64,000 nt of DNA from Fragum whitleyi (Eukaryota > Mollusca > Bivalvia > Cardiida > Cardiidae). Numbering within the stretch: the first letter of the stretch is position 1; every line of letters starts with the position of its first letter. Under the pieces are notes generated by a model. The model was not told the DNA's origin, did not search any database, and saw nothing but the letters and a program-made list of their open reading frames with translations. The DNA lies in the NCBI GenBank assembly GCA_948146395.1, contig OX411552.1:15174957-15238956 (forward strand), read 5' to 3'. Positions 1-12,042 of this stretch are shown one piece after another. Made by a program: the position numbers and the translations under genes.

Positions 1-844
1 ATATTTACTGCATGTCGCTGTCTACGCGTCTCATTGTTTGCACCTAGCGAACATTTCAAATGGTTGGAAATGTCACACACAGGCTCATTTCTCTTTTGAA
101 GTAAAAAAAGGATTTCAAGATGCTTAAGAATCTTCTGTGATATATAATGAACGTTAGGAATATGACGTCCGATATTGCTTGATAGGGGTGACAAAAATAA
201 TGAGGTTTCCTTATAAAATCTCTGCTATATAATGCCGGGCGCCTATCTCCAGTTTTTAGTGGGGCCTTCTCATTTATCCACGGATTATCTGATAAGTGGG
301 AAATGAAATAAAAATAGCAGAACTGTAATGTTATTCCTGATAAGGCGGGGGATATTGATCTTATTGGACGTTTTCTCTCGGCCCACGTTGTAATTGCCCA
401 CTCTCTATAAAACCATTATAATAATAATCATTTTCTTATTTCCTGGCATAGACAGAAGAAAAAATTCTTATTGGGATGTATAATTATCATTTTGTTCAAA
501 TATGGATTTTTCTTATTTCGCTAAGATATTGTTTACAAAACATGGTCGTTCGAATATGAAAGTTTAAGTAGTAGGATATCTTTAAATAGTTGTTAACATG
601 TCACAAAAAATATGTCACGATACTAGTTCAACAGTCGAGATATAAATGATAATTATTGCATGGTGTTATTTTGTAACGCCAGATTCTGAATGTAACTCTG
701 TCATTTAAATGCCGAATGATTTTCCAGAAGCTTTCGAAATTCAATGATTTCAAATTCTCTCTCTGTAAGTCAATAAAACATATATCATTCCCGATTGCCC
801 GTTGTCTTATTACAGTTAACAACATTGGCAAATTGATTATGTGA
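1..844. other. No gene seen; AT-rich sequence
   Basis: Only a short dispersed motif (GGTTGGAAATGTCACACACA near 62-81, also near 7294, 24852 and 29376) stands out. Several GATAAG-type motifs occur at 290-350. The 67-codon minus frame at 628-831 looks random. Confidence 0.6.
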
Positions 845-1242
845 TTGATTTTGGAATGATTTACGAATGATTGGGATGAACTAAATTTGAATGAAATTAA
901 CGGGAGTTAAACAAATATCTTTTATTCGTCCAATTGGGCGAAATTTAGCGATTTTTTTTATCTCCCCCTTATTGACATTTTTACGGTGTTGTGTTTGGGT
1001 GACTTCACAGACAAATTAGACATTTTAAACATCGATACCAGCCAATAAACATATGTGAAGACATGATGGAATTGAATGAAACGTTGATCGTTTTGAACAA
1101 TTTCAAAGTTTTATTGAAAATTTTGGGGAGTTTTCGAATGGTTTGAATAAGTGTTTGGAATAATGAATGGAGCGCTGAACAAGAGCGATTTAGAATGATT
1201 TTGATCGGGGTAAATATAAATTTAACAGTGTTACTAACTGTA
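845..1242. mobile_element. Family J element, degraded
   Basis: The right end GTTACTAACTGTA matches the CAGTTAGTAAC terminal inverted repeat of family J. Internal landmarks GGAATGATTTACGAATGAT, GAAATTAACGGGAG and GTGTTTGGAATAATGAATGG match the other copies. No coding capacity, so a MITE-like element. Confidence 0.7.
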
Positions 1243-1451
1243 TTGAGGATATAGAAGCAAAGAGACAAGTTTTTGATTTGTGCGATATCTCATCCCAGTC
1301 ATTCGCATCCGAATGACTTCGAAAACAAAGTACAAAATGTTATTACGAACATCAAGTCGCTACTGAAACATGACATTTGAAATTAACTGACACATACGGA
1401 CAAGAAATATTGTAATGCGTGGTTTACATGTCTAAAGCGCTAACCATATAG

Positions 1452-1640
1452 CCAAAGAAGATCTTTGGCTCAACGGTAAGCGCATTGGTCTTGTAAACAA
1501 ACAACTTCAATGTTTCTATTCAACATGGGTTATACGGCCAACGTAATGTTATTTTCAGCTTTTCTCCAGTTACAGGTTTAAATTCTGTAAGATGGGGGCT
1601 CGTGTGGGATATAGACTATTGAGTAGTATTGAAAAAAAAG
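1452..1640 (+). mobile_element. tRNA-derived SINE-like repeat
   Basis: Carries an A-box-like TTGGCTCAACGGTAAG and a tail GTTACAGGTTTAAATTCTG. It pairs with a second copy at 1795-1965 in the same orientation. The tRNA part is too degenerate for a functional tRNA. Confidence 0.6.
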
Positions 1641-1794
1641 TGACTTACTTTGTGCAAAAAGCAGATTACTGCCTATAAAAGCTTATCGTCATCACAATAT
1701 GATGTCTCTTCAAGGGGAGCGTCTTTCCCACCTTTCTTACATGCATAACTTCAGAAATGTTTTAATTCAATGCCTGAATACCTTCGCCTGGGAA

Positions 1795-1965
1795 GAGCGT
1801 CTTTGGCTCAGTGGTTAGCTCAAAGGTCTGACGAACCTAAAATTTTAATATTTCAATTCTGCAAGGCTTCGACCCTAGTCCGTGTAGGGTTATTTTCACC
1901 TATTCTTTAGTTACAGAATTAAAGTCTGTAAGAATGATATTTATGGTGCATGTTCCAACTTTTTT
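1795..1965 (+). mobile_element. tRNA-derived SINE-like repeat, second copy
   Basis: A-box-like TTGGCTCAGTGGTTAG and B-box-like GGCTTCGACCCTAG, followed by GTTACAGAATTAAAGTCTG, the same tail as the copy 340 bases upstream. The internal promoter arrangement is that of a tRNA-derived SINE. Confidence 0.62.
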
Positions 1966-2560
1966 GAACACGTCTTTCCATTCTAAAACTACGCCAGCTT
2001 CCGTGCTTCCCTTCTGAAATTAAGGTAGAGCGATACCGGGTGTTGTTTTTTGCGACATCTCATCCCGGGATGTCGTTATCAGTTTTCCCGGCCGATTGTT
2101 CGCCATCCCCACTAATTACTCATGATGGTGTTTGGCTAGATAAGACCGGGAACCTATCGTACTGCCTTATCGCTCTTCTATCCTTTATTCCATCGCTGAC
2201 AACACTTGTCTTCTAACCGACAATTTTTCTACGGCAAAATTTAGACTTCCAGTCAAGAAGTAAGAAAAATAACCTGAAACATTGAAGAACTATGAAATTT
2301 GAAATTAGGTTCCAGTTTCATTGATAGTTGCATGATTTGGTCCATTATGGTTAAAATCAATTTTTCGTTCAGTCAGATCAAAAATGATACAAACTTGCAG
2401 GCGACAATTTTATAATATTTCCTTAAACAATTAAAAATTTGTCGAGAAGCCGAACCTATCAAATTCTAGCGCTTCACTCATTCACGTTTTGTCAGTTAAC
2501 GATCGGTGGATATTTTAAGACTGTGTGTCGATGCTCAACCTTCAGAAACAGATTACAGTC
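1966..2560. other. No gene seen
   Basis: Mixed sequence. The short motif GCGACATCTCATCCC (2050) recurs as GCGATATCTCATCCC near 1284, suggesting an old repeat. The 76-codon plus frame at 2439-2669 runs into the family Q element and is not supported. Confidence 0.55.
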
Positions 2561-2899
2561 ATTATTGCTCGAGCAACCATTTCTTTTTAGCGATCACTTT
2601 TATTTAGCGACCGTCATAAAAAAGTCCCTTCAACATAAGCAAAATCTCCGAAAAAGTGGACTTACTTAAAAAGGAGAAAATGTTTATCATTGAATCTTAT
2701 GACGTTATAACCTATTAGAATCGTCTCAACGAGACGATTCTTATGGGTTCGGGCATCATAGGATTCAGTAAGAAATACGTGACAATCGTTATAAGCTATC
2801 AAATAACACGTCTTATTTATAATTAGATATTGTATAAGCGACTATTTCCATAAGCGACTGCTTTTTATTGGTCCACTAAGTGGTCGCTTAACGCAAGTT
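2561..2899 (+). mobile_element. Family Q TIR element (about 340 bp)
   Basis: Matches the reverse complement of 62747-63084 along its length. Shared blocks are AAAAAGTCCCTTC, CCGAAAAAGTGGAC, the hairpin GAATCGTCTCAACGAGACGATTC and the terminal GTGGTCGCTTAACGCAAG. The ends are inverted copies of an AGCGACCA-type repeat. It is non-coding, a MITE. Confidence 0.8.
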
Positions 2900-2934
2900 A
2901 TCATATAATTTAATTGTTTACATTGCTTTGCTTC

Positions 2935-3052
2935 TGAAATGTTTTACCAAAAAGACGCACCCTTGTTCCCAGTTGTATTACAGGTATTCGAACCCATGAC
3001 CACCGACTTAAATATAACGACTGAACCATACTATGCTTCGAGGAAACGGCAG
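2935..3052 (-). mobile_element. tRNA-derived SINE head (minus)
   Basis: On the minus strand, TATGGTTCAGTCGTTATA resembles an A box and GGTCATGGGTTCGAATACC a B box, about the tRNA distance apart. The aminoacyl stem does not pair, so this is a SINE rather than a tRNA gene. Confidence 0.6.
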
Positions 3053-3169
3053 AGCAACGCAAAAATAGACCATCTGGGAACTCTGTAAAATTAATTTGAT
3101 AAAAGAGATTGGGTCCAGCATAGGTAAACCAAAGGTCGCCTTTAAAGAATTGATAGATTGGTCATTGCA

Positions 3170-3265
3170 GATTCGGAAAATAAGCAAAGTGCGACCAGTT
3201 TCGACACTTGTCAGCCTGCGCCGTCTGCGCAGTCTGACTGGGGTCGACACTTTACACACTTCCCA
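3170..3265 (+). mobile_element. SINE body fragment
   Basis: CTGGGGTCGACACTTTACAC followed by ACTTCCCAAAAGG matches the block at 23570-23645 (GGGTCGACACTTTACGCAC) and the body of the SINE at 53790 (GATCGATACTTCACACAC). Open frames over it are therefore repeat-derived. Confidence 0.6.
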
Positions 3266-3269
3266 AAAG

Positions 3270-4435
3270 GTACATTTGTATACGTATTTACATCTTGTGA
3301 AGTTAATGCTATCAATACATGTATTTCAACTGTTATCTTAAATATAATTTCAACTTCGTGGCTTTTTTCTGTATGTTTTGTTGGTAATGGTTCTTTAGGA
3401 TGCTATTACAAAGGAAAAGGATGTAATGGATTAATTCGAGCAAAAATCTATCACGCTGCAAGCTTTTCTAATCAGTTATCGTAGCGTTCATAAAGAAATA
3501 GAATATATGAGATGATCTTATCTGGCGACCAAGGAACGCTCGGGCCTGACTTTCAGAGATAAGCCGCGGTTTTCTGAGACTAAATCACGCTGGAAGATAA
3601 TTACAATTTGCAAATTGCATTTTGTCTACGATCGAAGGGAAAAAAATCAGCCTCCAGATAAAAATAGCTGGTATGACAAGAGCCATTGTTTTAGCAGGGC
3701 ATGCTTAGTGAATAACAAACGTTATCAAATCACGATAACGAATCGAGTTTTATGTTTTATACAGAAACGCCCCAATCAAGGCTTCAGATATGGTTTTTAT
3801 GATGTTATGTTAAACAGAATATGTAATGCGACAATGGCCCGGGAAACTTGGTACATATAAACACATGCAATTGTTTCATATTCATATTTTTGTAACATAT
3901 AATAATTCTTGTTTTGTATTAGATTGAATCGTTTCAGAAGGCCTCATTGTTAATAAGTTCTTCATTGTATTGTTTGTATGGTGACAGCTTAATGAGCTAT
4001 CTTCTTTAAATAAAGATTTTATTATTATATTATATTAATATAGGTAATTATATAATTTTTCATATTACAGCTTCAGACATACAGGTTATTATATAAGACT
4101 TATATATCAATCTTATTGACAAAATTTGGATTATAAATCAAATATTTGGGGCTATCAGGATGAGAAATAATGCAACGAACGAAGACTAGCTGATTGTGTC
4201 CGCAATGGACGAAACTTAAGCATCTCCCCTTCGCCTTTGTGACGACACCCCCCCCCTCAATCAGAATTTAGGTTGTCATTCATTTGAGTTTTATATGATC
4301 ACCGACAGGAAAAATTCACATCAATGATGAGCGACCTAAACGTCCATTGAGTACAGACAATATAGGATTCCATTAAGAAATAAAGATTTCAGGATTACGC
4401 CACTTTCTCTCATCTACACTACTGTTGTTACACAC
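3270..4435. other. No gene seen
   Basis: AT-rich. It includes two frames of 81-108 codons (3158-3484 and 3615-3860) with no recognisable domain or codon signature, which I treat as chance. A poly-C tract lies at 4247-4256. Confidence 0.55.
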
Positions 4436-4436
4436 A

Positions 4437-4477
4437 TTTATAGGCAGTTACAACTGTTTCGCGCCGAGTCAACGATA
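4437..4477. repeat. Family P fold-back, half copy
   Basis: ATAGGCAGTTACAACTGTTTC then CGCCGAGTC matches the right half of the perfect hairpin at 22141-22204 and of the copy at 44333-44396. Confidence 0.6.
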
Positions 4478-4830
4478 TTTTCCCAACAAAAACCTCCATT
4501 CGTAATTTTGACGGGACAATACAGGCATCCAATCTTCACCATCAGTTCGCTGTTGTCTAGAATAGGTTTATCTATCTGGAAATTGTGTGAAAATGTTGAT
4601 GAATTTATTTTCGGAGAATATATCCAATGATAGAGATCAGACGGGTAAATTGATACGGTTTTCGTGCAGCAGCGTCAGGAAAATGATCCTTTTCAACAGG
4701 CTATGGTTCTAGTCTAATTTTTCTTGACAAGACGGAAAAAATCAGTTTTAAAAATCAAACAAATTGCAGCTAGAACCTTTCCTTTCAAAATAATTTTAAG
4801 TAATAATATGACTACACATTTTATAAAATA

Positions 4831-5050
4831 TATACCTCGGTTAATTTGACCCGAATATGACCTCTGTGGGAAAAAATGATTAAATATCAATTACCGACAT
4901 ATTTAATCAATCAACAAAATACACATTACATTCAAAACCGTTTGTTATTCATTCCTATGAAAGCACATAAAAAGCCAAGTAGGAATAATCAGCCTTTTAT
5001 TCGTCTAAACAGCAGGGGTCATATTCACGTCAATAAAACCGCGCTATATA
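4831..5050. mobile_element. Family E MITE
   Basis: About 220 bp, colinear with 15947-16160. The left end TATACCTCGGTTAATTTGAC and the right end GTCAATAAAACCGCGCTATA are inverted copies of each other, both carrying a TTGACCCGAAT-like core. The 82-codon frame here is repeat-derived. Confidence 0.8.
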
Positions 5051-5780
5051 TGCATCCTTCAATGTTATCAAAGATTAGGTCACATTTCTGTCCTCGTAAG
5101 ACTGGTCCAGCATCATCATCATAGATGTACAAGCCGTCAATCGTACTTATTGCATTATCATTCCGTAGATTCTAGGGATCAAGGCAAAACTATCACGAGT
5201 TTCCGTATGTATCAAAAGACTTTCAAAGTTTTGCTTCCCACCACCCCAGCGAGAACTGAGGAAATTCGGTACATTATCAACCTCAGTTCCATGACATTTA
5301 TCATTCTGATATTGCCCAAATATATTAATTACCTAACAAAGTATCGTCCATTAGAATTAAAACTGCTCGGTTTAAGCTGTAGTTACAAAGTTTATATAAT
5401 TAAATCGACGATTTACCAATACAATGTAACAAAGTATAAAGACCAAGTACATTATTGAAAGGGTGAAATAGGAAACCTACTTGGAAATGTACGGCGTTCA
5501 TCAATAACGCAGACGATTATTCTCGCCTTTCGCTAGATAAAATTGTTTGGGAAGGCTTATCGCGTTTTTGCAAGAAGAAAATGAAATGATATAAAACAAT
5601 GATAAGGGGCGGCGCGTGATAAGAATGGATGCCCATCACAGGGCCTTATTTAACGTCTTCCTTCGAGGCTGTAATTGGAAAACGGGTAGGCCTACGGCGC
5701 GAGAGAAGGGACTTTGTAGTTAAATACATACTGTTAGTTATCATATTATGACACATTTACAGGAATTATGCTTATATTAT
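5051..5780. other. No gene confirmed; 102-codon frame noted
   Basis: The plus frame 5150-5458 gives 102 residues rich in Ile, Tyr and Lys with no family I recognise, most likely chance in AT-rich DNA. Bases 5520-5700 are GC-richer than their surroundings, with CGCGTGATAAG and CTTATCGCG, possible GATA-factor sites. Confidence 0.45.
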
Positions 5781-6106
5781 GACCTACGTCGCGGGAGTGA
5801 AATAAACCCGTTGAATATTTTTGATATTACACGGGTGTTATTACACTAGTGGAATAACTATGCAAATGAGCTCAGAGCGAAAAACAACGCTATTTGGTAA
5901 CCGCAAAATGACGTCATAATGTATTTTGTGACGTCAGTTTTAAATGGCGTTATAAGTTTCGCGGAAAATTGAAATGTTGAATTTCAAGAATTTTGACGAT
6001 TTATCGCAAAAATTCGGGTCATATTATAAAAAGAATATAAAATCTATGCTCATAAAATACCGAATTTATTAAACTCGTCATCTAAAACAGATAAAAACTC
6101 GGCGCA
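5775..6106 (+). mobile_element. Family F dispersed repeat
   Basis: From GACCTACGTCGCGGGAGTG to GATAAAAACTCGGCGCAG. Matches the minus strand of 40549-40955, including TAACTATGCAAATGAGCTC and GTTTCGCGGAAAATTGAAAT. Contains ATGCAAAT (octamer) and TGACGTCA (CRE-like) sequences. Non-coding. Confidence 0.78.
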
Positions 6107-6905
6107 GGGAAGTAGGGAAAATACGTCGAAGTGTCATTCTAACTACACTAAATATCTTCGAATGTGAAAAGTTTCCGACTGGACTAGCCTAAGCAATCCT
6201 CGTAGTCTGAGACGAGTCGACAAGTCATCTGCAATGTTCAGTGCGTCATGCAAGTAAAAGATCAAACAAAAACAACAACAACAACAAAACAATCAAAACA
6301 CAAGGATCTACTAGAAAGCATTTTATGAACATGTATATTTAATGAATTTAATGGAGAAATATCTTCACAGAAACTTGGAAATGCAACCCTTAGTAGTTTG
6401 GCAAACAAAATATAGGCCTATAGTAAATACAGCTTGAATTTTTGACGCCCGTAGATGATTTTGTATTCCCGTCATCACCCTAAAAACAAGAGTGAAATAT
6501 TCATTAATATATATTGTTAAAATAAATGCAAAATAGTTAAACCGACCACAAGGAATCGTACTTTGCAGTATTTACGCCCACGTTACCTCGAACGATTACT
6601 ACGATTGGCCTTCTATGGGTTCGATATCATTATATCAGCGGAAGAACGCCATTTAAATTTTGGTAGTTCAAATAAGCTGCATGTAAAAGATCAATATCTT
6701 ACAGCAAACGGTAATAGATAGCAAGAAGACGGTCCCAGAATCGGATACCAACAGGCGTGTTTGTCACTGATAAAACTACTAACACTTGTGATGTGATATT
6801 ACTAACGATATCTGTGAGACATGCAGATGGGAAGTCAGTTGGCAACTTTGCACAAATGCCATGAAATCATGTCACAAATTAAAAAAAAATCTTGTCCTTG
6901 CTGTT
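6107..6905. other. No gene seen
   Basis: Holds a short (AAC)n tract at 6265-6290 and otherwise unremarkable AT-rich sequence. Confidence 0.55.
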
Positions 6906-7067
6906 TTAAGGTAGTGGAACCGTAATAGTTCCAAAATATTTCGGAACTCATAATCTTTTCCAATGTTGACCGAGAAATCATGAAAATGATTAGGAAACCT
7001 CGGTTAACTCATTTAAAGTTCATTTCTTCCGAAACGTTACGGAAGTATAGCGGGTCCACTACCTTAA
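6906..7067. mobile_element. Family C TTAA fold-back MITE
   Basis: TTAAGGTAGTGGAACCGTAA to GGGTCCACTACCTTAA: the whole 162 bp folds back on itself, and TTAA bounds both ends. Other copies: 19535, 29961, 35143, 35262 and 38280. TTAA target use is typical of piggyBac-type transposases, so that superfamily is the inferred source. Confidence 0.85.
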
Positions 7068-7675
7068 ACTGGCAAAAGCTAAAATAGTATGGCTTCCCAC
7101 TGCGAAGAAATGTCCCACAAAATATAAGAAAACGAGATCAAGCTCCCACCTATTAGTCTGACCGGAGTCTTCACTATACGATTTGTAGACAGATAAGGAC
7201 TCAAATGTATCTGTAGACAGTTAGGAAATCTTCTAATTACACTATGTAACTGTCCGGGCTACTAAATGTTTGCATCTCATACAGGTGTCAAAGTGTTGGA
7301 AATGTCACACACTAGGCTCATATATATTTACGAAACCATGTGTGGTTGATTTTTTATGCATTGTATTTTTTTTCTTTAAAATAATATAAAAAAATATTGT
7401 CTTTTGCGACAGATGTTCAAAGGAAGGTGACGAAAGAAGCAGCTCACCAACCGGAAAACTGATTTATATCAGGCACTTATGACAGCTTCTTCAAGATGCA
7501 AAAACGTTTAAAACTCGCAACCGGTTCACCGTGGTCTAAAAGATACAGAATTCTTAAAAAATATTTTAGCGAGTTTCAGAATATGTTTTCAACAAGGGTA
7601 AATATATATAAAAAAGATATATCAAAACGTTTAACATCAAAGAAGAAGAACGTTTGACATCAAAGAAGAAGAATT
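7068..7675. other. No gene seen
   Basis: Contains one GTTGGAAATGTCACACACTA motif at 7294 (motif R context). Otherwise nothing. Confidence 0.5.
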
Positions 7676-7830
7676 TTTGACAACAAAGAAGAAGAGGGAG
7701 AAGAAGAAGAAGAAGAAGAAGAAGAAGAAGAAGAAGAAGAAGAAGAAGAAGAAGAAGAAGAAGAAGAAGAAGAAGAAGAGGAGGAGGAGGAGGAGGAGAA
7801 GAAGGAGAAGAAGAAGAAGAAGAAGATCGC
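7640..7830. repeat. (GAA/GAG)n microsatellite
   Basis: Trinucleotide repeat GAA with an embedded GAG block. Long Lys/Arg and Leu/Ser frames on both strands over it are artefacts of the repeat. Confidence 0.97.
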
Positions 7831-8177
7831 CAAATTCTGATTTTTTTCAGGTGACTATCGAAAAAAAGTTGTAGACTTAAGTTTAATTTAGATAAGATTA
7901 AAAACAAAACAAAACATATCCTTAGTGGAAATTATTCCTTATGAGGAAAGCAAACAAAGTACGGGAAAGTGTTTAAGGAACCGAATGCTTTTATTGGTAA
8001 TTTGTCATAGATAATACTTAGGATAAAACATTGTGCATTACGAAGATAATTTGCGGTTTTCTTTGTTGTTTCCAATGTCAATGAAACAGTCGTTCCCATC
8101 TAAACAATATTTTTTTCTAATCAGTAAATGTAGACTAAATAAAAGTTCCCCAACCATTTTATGTATAGCTCCCGGGA

Positions 8178-8655
8178 GCGTTTATTAGAAGCAATACGGG
8201 TAAATAAGTTTGATCCAAAAGAGTTTACTTACGTTTATTCAAAGATATACGGGTATATAAGTTTGATCTAAAAGAGTTTGCTTACGTTTATTAGAAGAAA
8301 TACGGGTATATAAGTTTGATCCAAGGGAGTTTGCTTACGTTTATTAGAAGAAATACGGGTATATAAGTTTGATCCAAAGGAGTTTGCTTACGGTAATTAG
8401 AAGAAATACGGGTATATAAGTTTGATCCAAAGGAGTTTGCTTACGTTTATTAGAAGAAATACGGGTATATAAGTTTGATCCAAAGGAGTTTGCTTACGTT
8501 TATTAGAAGAAATACGGGTATATAAGTTTAATCCAAAGGAGTTTGCTTACGGTTATTAGAAGAAATACGGGTATATAAGTTTAATCCAAAGGAGTTTGCT
8601 TACGGTTAATAGAAGAAATACGGGTATATAAGTTTGATCCAAAGGAGTTAGCTTA
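8178..8655. repeat. 53-bp minisatellite, 9 units
   Basis: The block AGTTTGATCCAAAGGAGTTT recurs at exactly 53-bp steps (8207, 8260, 8313, 8366, 8419, 8472, 8525, 8578, 8631). Units also share GAAGAAATACGGGTATATAA and differ by a few substitutions. There are no spacers, so it is not CRISPR-like. Confidence 0.96.
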
Positions 8656-8664
8656 ATCCCGATA

Positions 8665-8770
8665 AAGATAGCAAGTGATGCCAGTATAGAATACCTTTTT
8701 TCTAAATGAGACCCTATGTTGTGGATACTCTTTTGAATAATCAAAAGAGTACCAACAGCACAGGGTTTTG
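8665..8770. repeat. Family V dispersed repeat
   Basis: ACCCTATGTTGTGGATACTC with an inverted GAGTACCAACAGCACAGGGT. A related arrangement lies at 33190-33350 and 50650-50825. Fold-back, non-coding. Confidence 0.5.
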
Positions 8771-8815
8771 TGCAAGAAATTTTCTTTAATATCTTAGAAA
8801 ACCATACATCTTTAA

Positions 8816-9013
8816 TAGGCTCCCGTGCTACTGATCTGAAGTATTAAGAAACGAGCTATTCAACTAGAGAAATTATAAATTCTTATAGCCTTCTATTTCT
8901 CTGACTGGCCAATCAGTGGTCAGTTTTTGAGAATATGGGAGGTAATTTGAAATAGTAAAACATGAGAGGTGTACCTTAATCTAACACTAACTGACAGCCT
9001 GGGAGCCGGGCTA
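8816..9013. mobile_element. Family B TIR element
   Basis: TAGGCTCCC at the left and GGGAGCCGGGCTA at the right form an inverted terminal repeat. The interior (ACTGATCTGAAGTATT, TTTTGAGAATATGGGAGGTA) matches 12641-12858. About 200 bp, non-coding. Confidence 0.78.
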
Positions 9014-9231
9014 ATACCCCCATGTCTGTAGCCCTGTTTCCAATGGCTAGCAGCCATGGAATGTTCCTCAGATACCGTTCATAATACTTTATCATTTCGT
9101 TATCAGGCCCACTGATAACCTCTACGAATCTTGTTTAACCATTACAAGCCATATTTCCGTATAAGGTAGTGATAACAGAGTTTTGGCCGGAGTCACGTCC
9201 CATAGTCTTGTAGGCTAACGCCCCTGAGATA

Positions 9232-9550
9232 TATATAATACATACTTAGTGTTTTGTATGAGAAAAAATATCTAACGAGGTTGGGAGAATTGATCATTGT
9301 CGAGGCTCTGCCGAGGCAATTGTCAATTCCCACAACCGAGTTACATATTTTTTCATACAATACACTAAGTATGTATTATATTTATCTTATAACATTATTT
9401 GCATTATTTTTATCGATGTTTTTAGCTGAAATGCAAGTTTCTAAAAATAACCGCATTATATCATTGTTCTAAAAATAACTATGTGATAGCATAAAAAATA
9501 TCATACGGAATGTTATCATACGGATATTTGTATGGTTATAAGATAAAATA
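9232..9550 (-). mobile_element. Family G MITE
   Basis: Matches the minus strand of 16251-16570 and 28974-29294, sharing TACTTAGTGTTTTGTATG, AACGAGGTTGGGAGAATTGA and TTATCATACGGATATTTGTA. It has an internal imperfect palindrome around CTCTGCCGAGGC. The frame at 9254 lies wholly inside and is not a gene. Confidence 0.82.
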
Positions 9551-11170
9551 AAAATGAAATGATAAAAAAAATGCTATTTGTATATGAGTTTTGTAGAGTT
9601 CATTTGAGTTGAAAGCACGCATTCATCCTGATATAGTATTGCAGACATATACACGAGTTCAAATAAAGCTTATTGTTAGTGATCGGAAAAAAATAGAAAT
9701 GCATTTCATCTAAAAGTCAAAAAGTAATGGTTGAATTTTTTTCCATAGACAACTGAAAATGTAATGAGATATTGAATTCCCGAACTGATAAATGAATTTT
9801 GATTAAAATGAAATTTTCAGAATAATGCTATATACTATTACAGATAGACGAAGACTAACAGAAGAGCACCAAGAAGCCGTATGAATAAATACAGTAAGAA
9901 TTTGTTAAAAAAATTAAAGTTTAATGTACATTCTAAACCGAATTCCTTATTTTGTCATTTATTCAAAGAAATGTATTTCAAAATTAACCATAAATTGTAC
10001 AAATGTAAGGATGAAAATAATATCTTCTTTACAATCATATTGACCTGCATTCAGTTTTGGCCAAAGATCAACATCTCGTCAGATACCCATCTGAACTGTG
10101 CAAGTCTCGTGTTATCTCAAAAGATTGTACGATATCTGCCGAGATAACGCACAAATATCGAAATTGTTCAGTAACTTGTATGAAACTTGGATACGAAGAT
10201 AAAATACTTTCCCTTTACAAAATACGAGGTAGCAAAGATATCTTGAGATATTTCAAGAATTCGTTGTTAAGCATTCGCACATAGGATGCTTGATATGTAA
10301 ATGTAAATTGATTTTTGTCGAATGCTTTGATACTATATTGTCGCAGGATATTGCATATTTGTAGGCAAAGCGTATTCTGTTTATGTTTGCACATTCTTGT
10401 TCTTTTGAAAAAATAGGACCTTTATTTTGAATTTACCTGACTTTATAATATATATTTAACGTTTTTAGCACATACATATACATGTTTTTTTGTTTTTTTT
10501 GTTCCTTGTACACAAATAGGTTCTAAACACTATACATTATAATGTAAGTATAACCGCCATTCTCCTTTCCCACCTTATGGGTTATTATTTCAGAAAGTTT
10601 ACCAAGTTTATTAAGGGGAAAGAACTCAATGAAAAATTGCAAAGTAGGGATGTAATAACAGTAGATTATCACGATTCTTTAACTTTTGACCCAGTATGAT
10701 TATTCTGTTTGTAAACTTTTATACTCGTGTGAGATAAGCCTTAAGATTCGATATCAGTTTCAAGAGCCTTGCTGGGACAAATTTAACGTTAGTCTTATCG
10801 TTTAATGTCAACAGTCTTAAACCGATAAAGGGAGATAAACTAGGCAGAACCCATAAACTTGAGGACCACATAAAATGATAAAAAGTTGTCACATATTTCG
10901 CTTTAACCTACGCATTGGAGACTCTGCACTTCCTATGGTATTTTGCAATCTTTCCTTTTATCTAGAACCAAATCTAGGACTGACAAAGATTTTTAAAAGA
11001 TTCACTCATAAAGCGCCAAAGTCACGGTGGGGTCACGTGACATAAAATGTTCGTATTTTTCATTTTCTGTAAATACTTGTCCGATTTGAAAGGATTTGAA
11101 GCAGAAAAGGCGGAAAACCCCAAGAATTTTGCTAGGGGTGCTAGAAATTCGAAGCTCTCCTGATGAAAAA
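9551..11170. other. No gene seen over 1.6 kb
   Basis: AT-rich with short frames of 75-88 codons near 9881-10284 that show no family signature. A local palindromic patch (GTTATCTC ... GAGATAAC) lies at 10110-10150. Confidence 0.5.
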
Positions 11171-11175
11171 AGTTA

Positions 11176-11209
11176 TTGACGACCAAGTAAAACTTTACTT
11201 GGTCGTCAA
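11176..11209. repeat. Perfect 16-bp hairpin
   Basis: Arms TTGACGACCAAGTAAA and TTTACTTGGTCGTCAA are separated by two bases. Perfect arms with a tiny loop suggest a recent inversion-duplication or the centre of a fold-back element. Confidence 0.9.
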
Positions 11210-11796
11210 AACCCTTTTAATCAGCAGATTATTAAAATATCTGCTCATTCAGCCAATTCTTGATATTTTCCCAACCTCTTTGCTTCAAACCGATTTCGAA
11301 TTGGTCACATATTGACAGAATTATCGACTATTTTGTGACAGTGTTGTGTCACGTGATTCTGCACTGTGACGGTGTAAGGTTGTTTTCTTCATATTCTGTT
11401 GAAAATACAAACTCGTCGTGATGTGGGATCAAAATGCCGTGACTTCTTCTTATCCCAGCTCTAATGTTGTCGCATAACCCAGGTATTATGTCTGGTTTCT
11501 AATCACTTTCTCTAGTCAAAGTATAGATGAAAATTATTAACCTGGTAATAAAGTAAGGAAGAATCTGCGTTTTAAGAATGCTCGGCTGACCAGCGCTTGA
11601 CTAGGTCTGACTTTGTCGGATACATTTTCACATTCCTGAGAATGCCACTCTTTTCTGTGACAGGCGGTATAGATTCCTAGCTGACATTTATGCCATTTCG
11701 GTTCACTTCAAATGTTGTGTAGACATAAATGCTTAAGAGGTCATTTTTCGATCACAGCCATGTATGATGTACCGAGAATAATTCTTTGTTTTAAGA

Positions 11797-11907
11797 TTTT
11801 CTGAGTGCATAAGCTATGAAAAAAAAAAAAACAAAAAAAAACACTCTTCTCCTTTTCTGAGTGCATAAGCTATGAAAAAAAAAAAACAAAAAAAAACACT
11901 CTTCTCC
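11797..11907. repeat. Near-perfect 56-bp tandem duplication
   Basis: TTTTCTGAGTGCATAAGC followed by an A-rich tract and ACACTCTTCTCC occurs twice in a row (11797 and 11853). The copies differ by about one base of poly-A length. A very recent duplication or an assembly effect. Confidence 0.93.
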
Positions 11908-12042
11908 TTTTCTGATTGATAAACATACTACGTCTATGTTCGACCAAAATTTTTGTTACTCGAGCTGAAAAAAAAGCTGATGACTTGATGGTTTATTCGC
12001 TTAACGATATTAAGTCAAGAACTTCACGTATATTGAAGATCT

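Noticed and set aside
7566..7907. 113-codon Leu-rich minus frame and Lys/Arg-rich plus frame
   Set aside because: Produced by the GAA/GAG microsatellite.
8178..8655. CRISPR-like direct repeats
   Set aside because: Units are contiguous with no unique spacers, and the window is eukaryotic.
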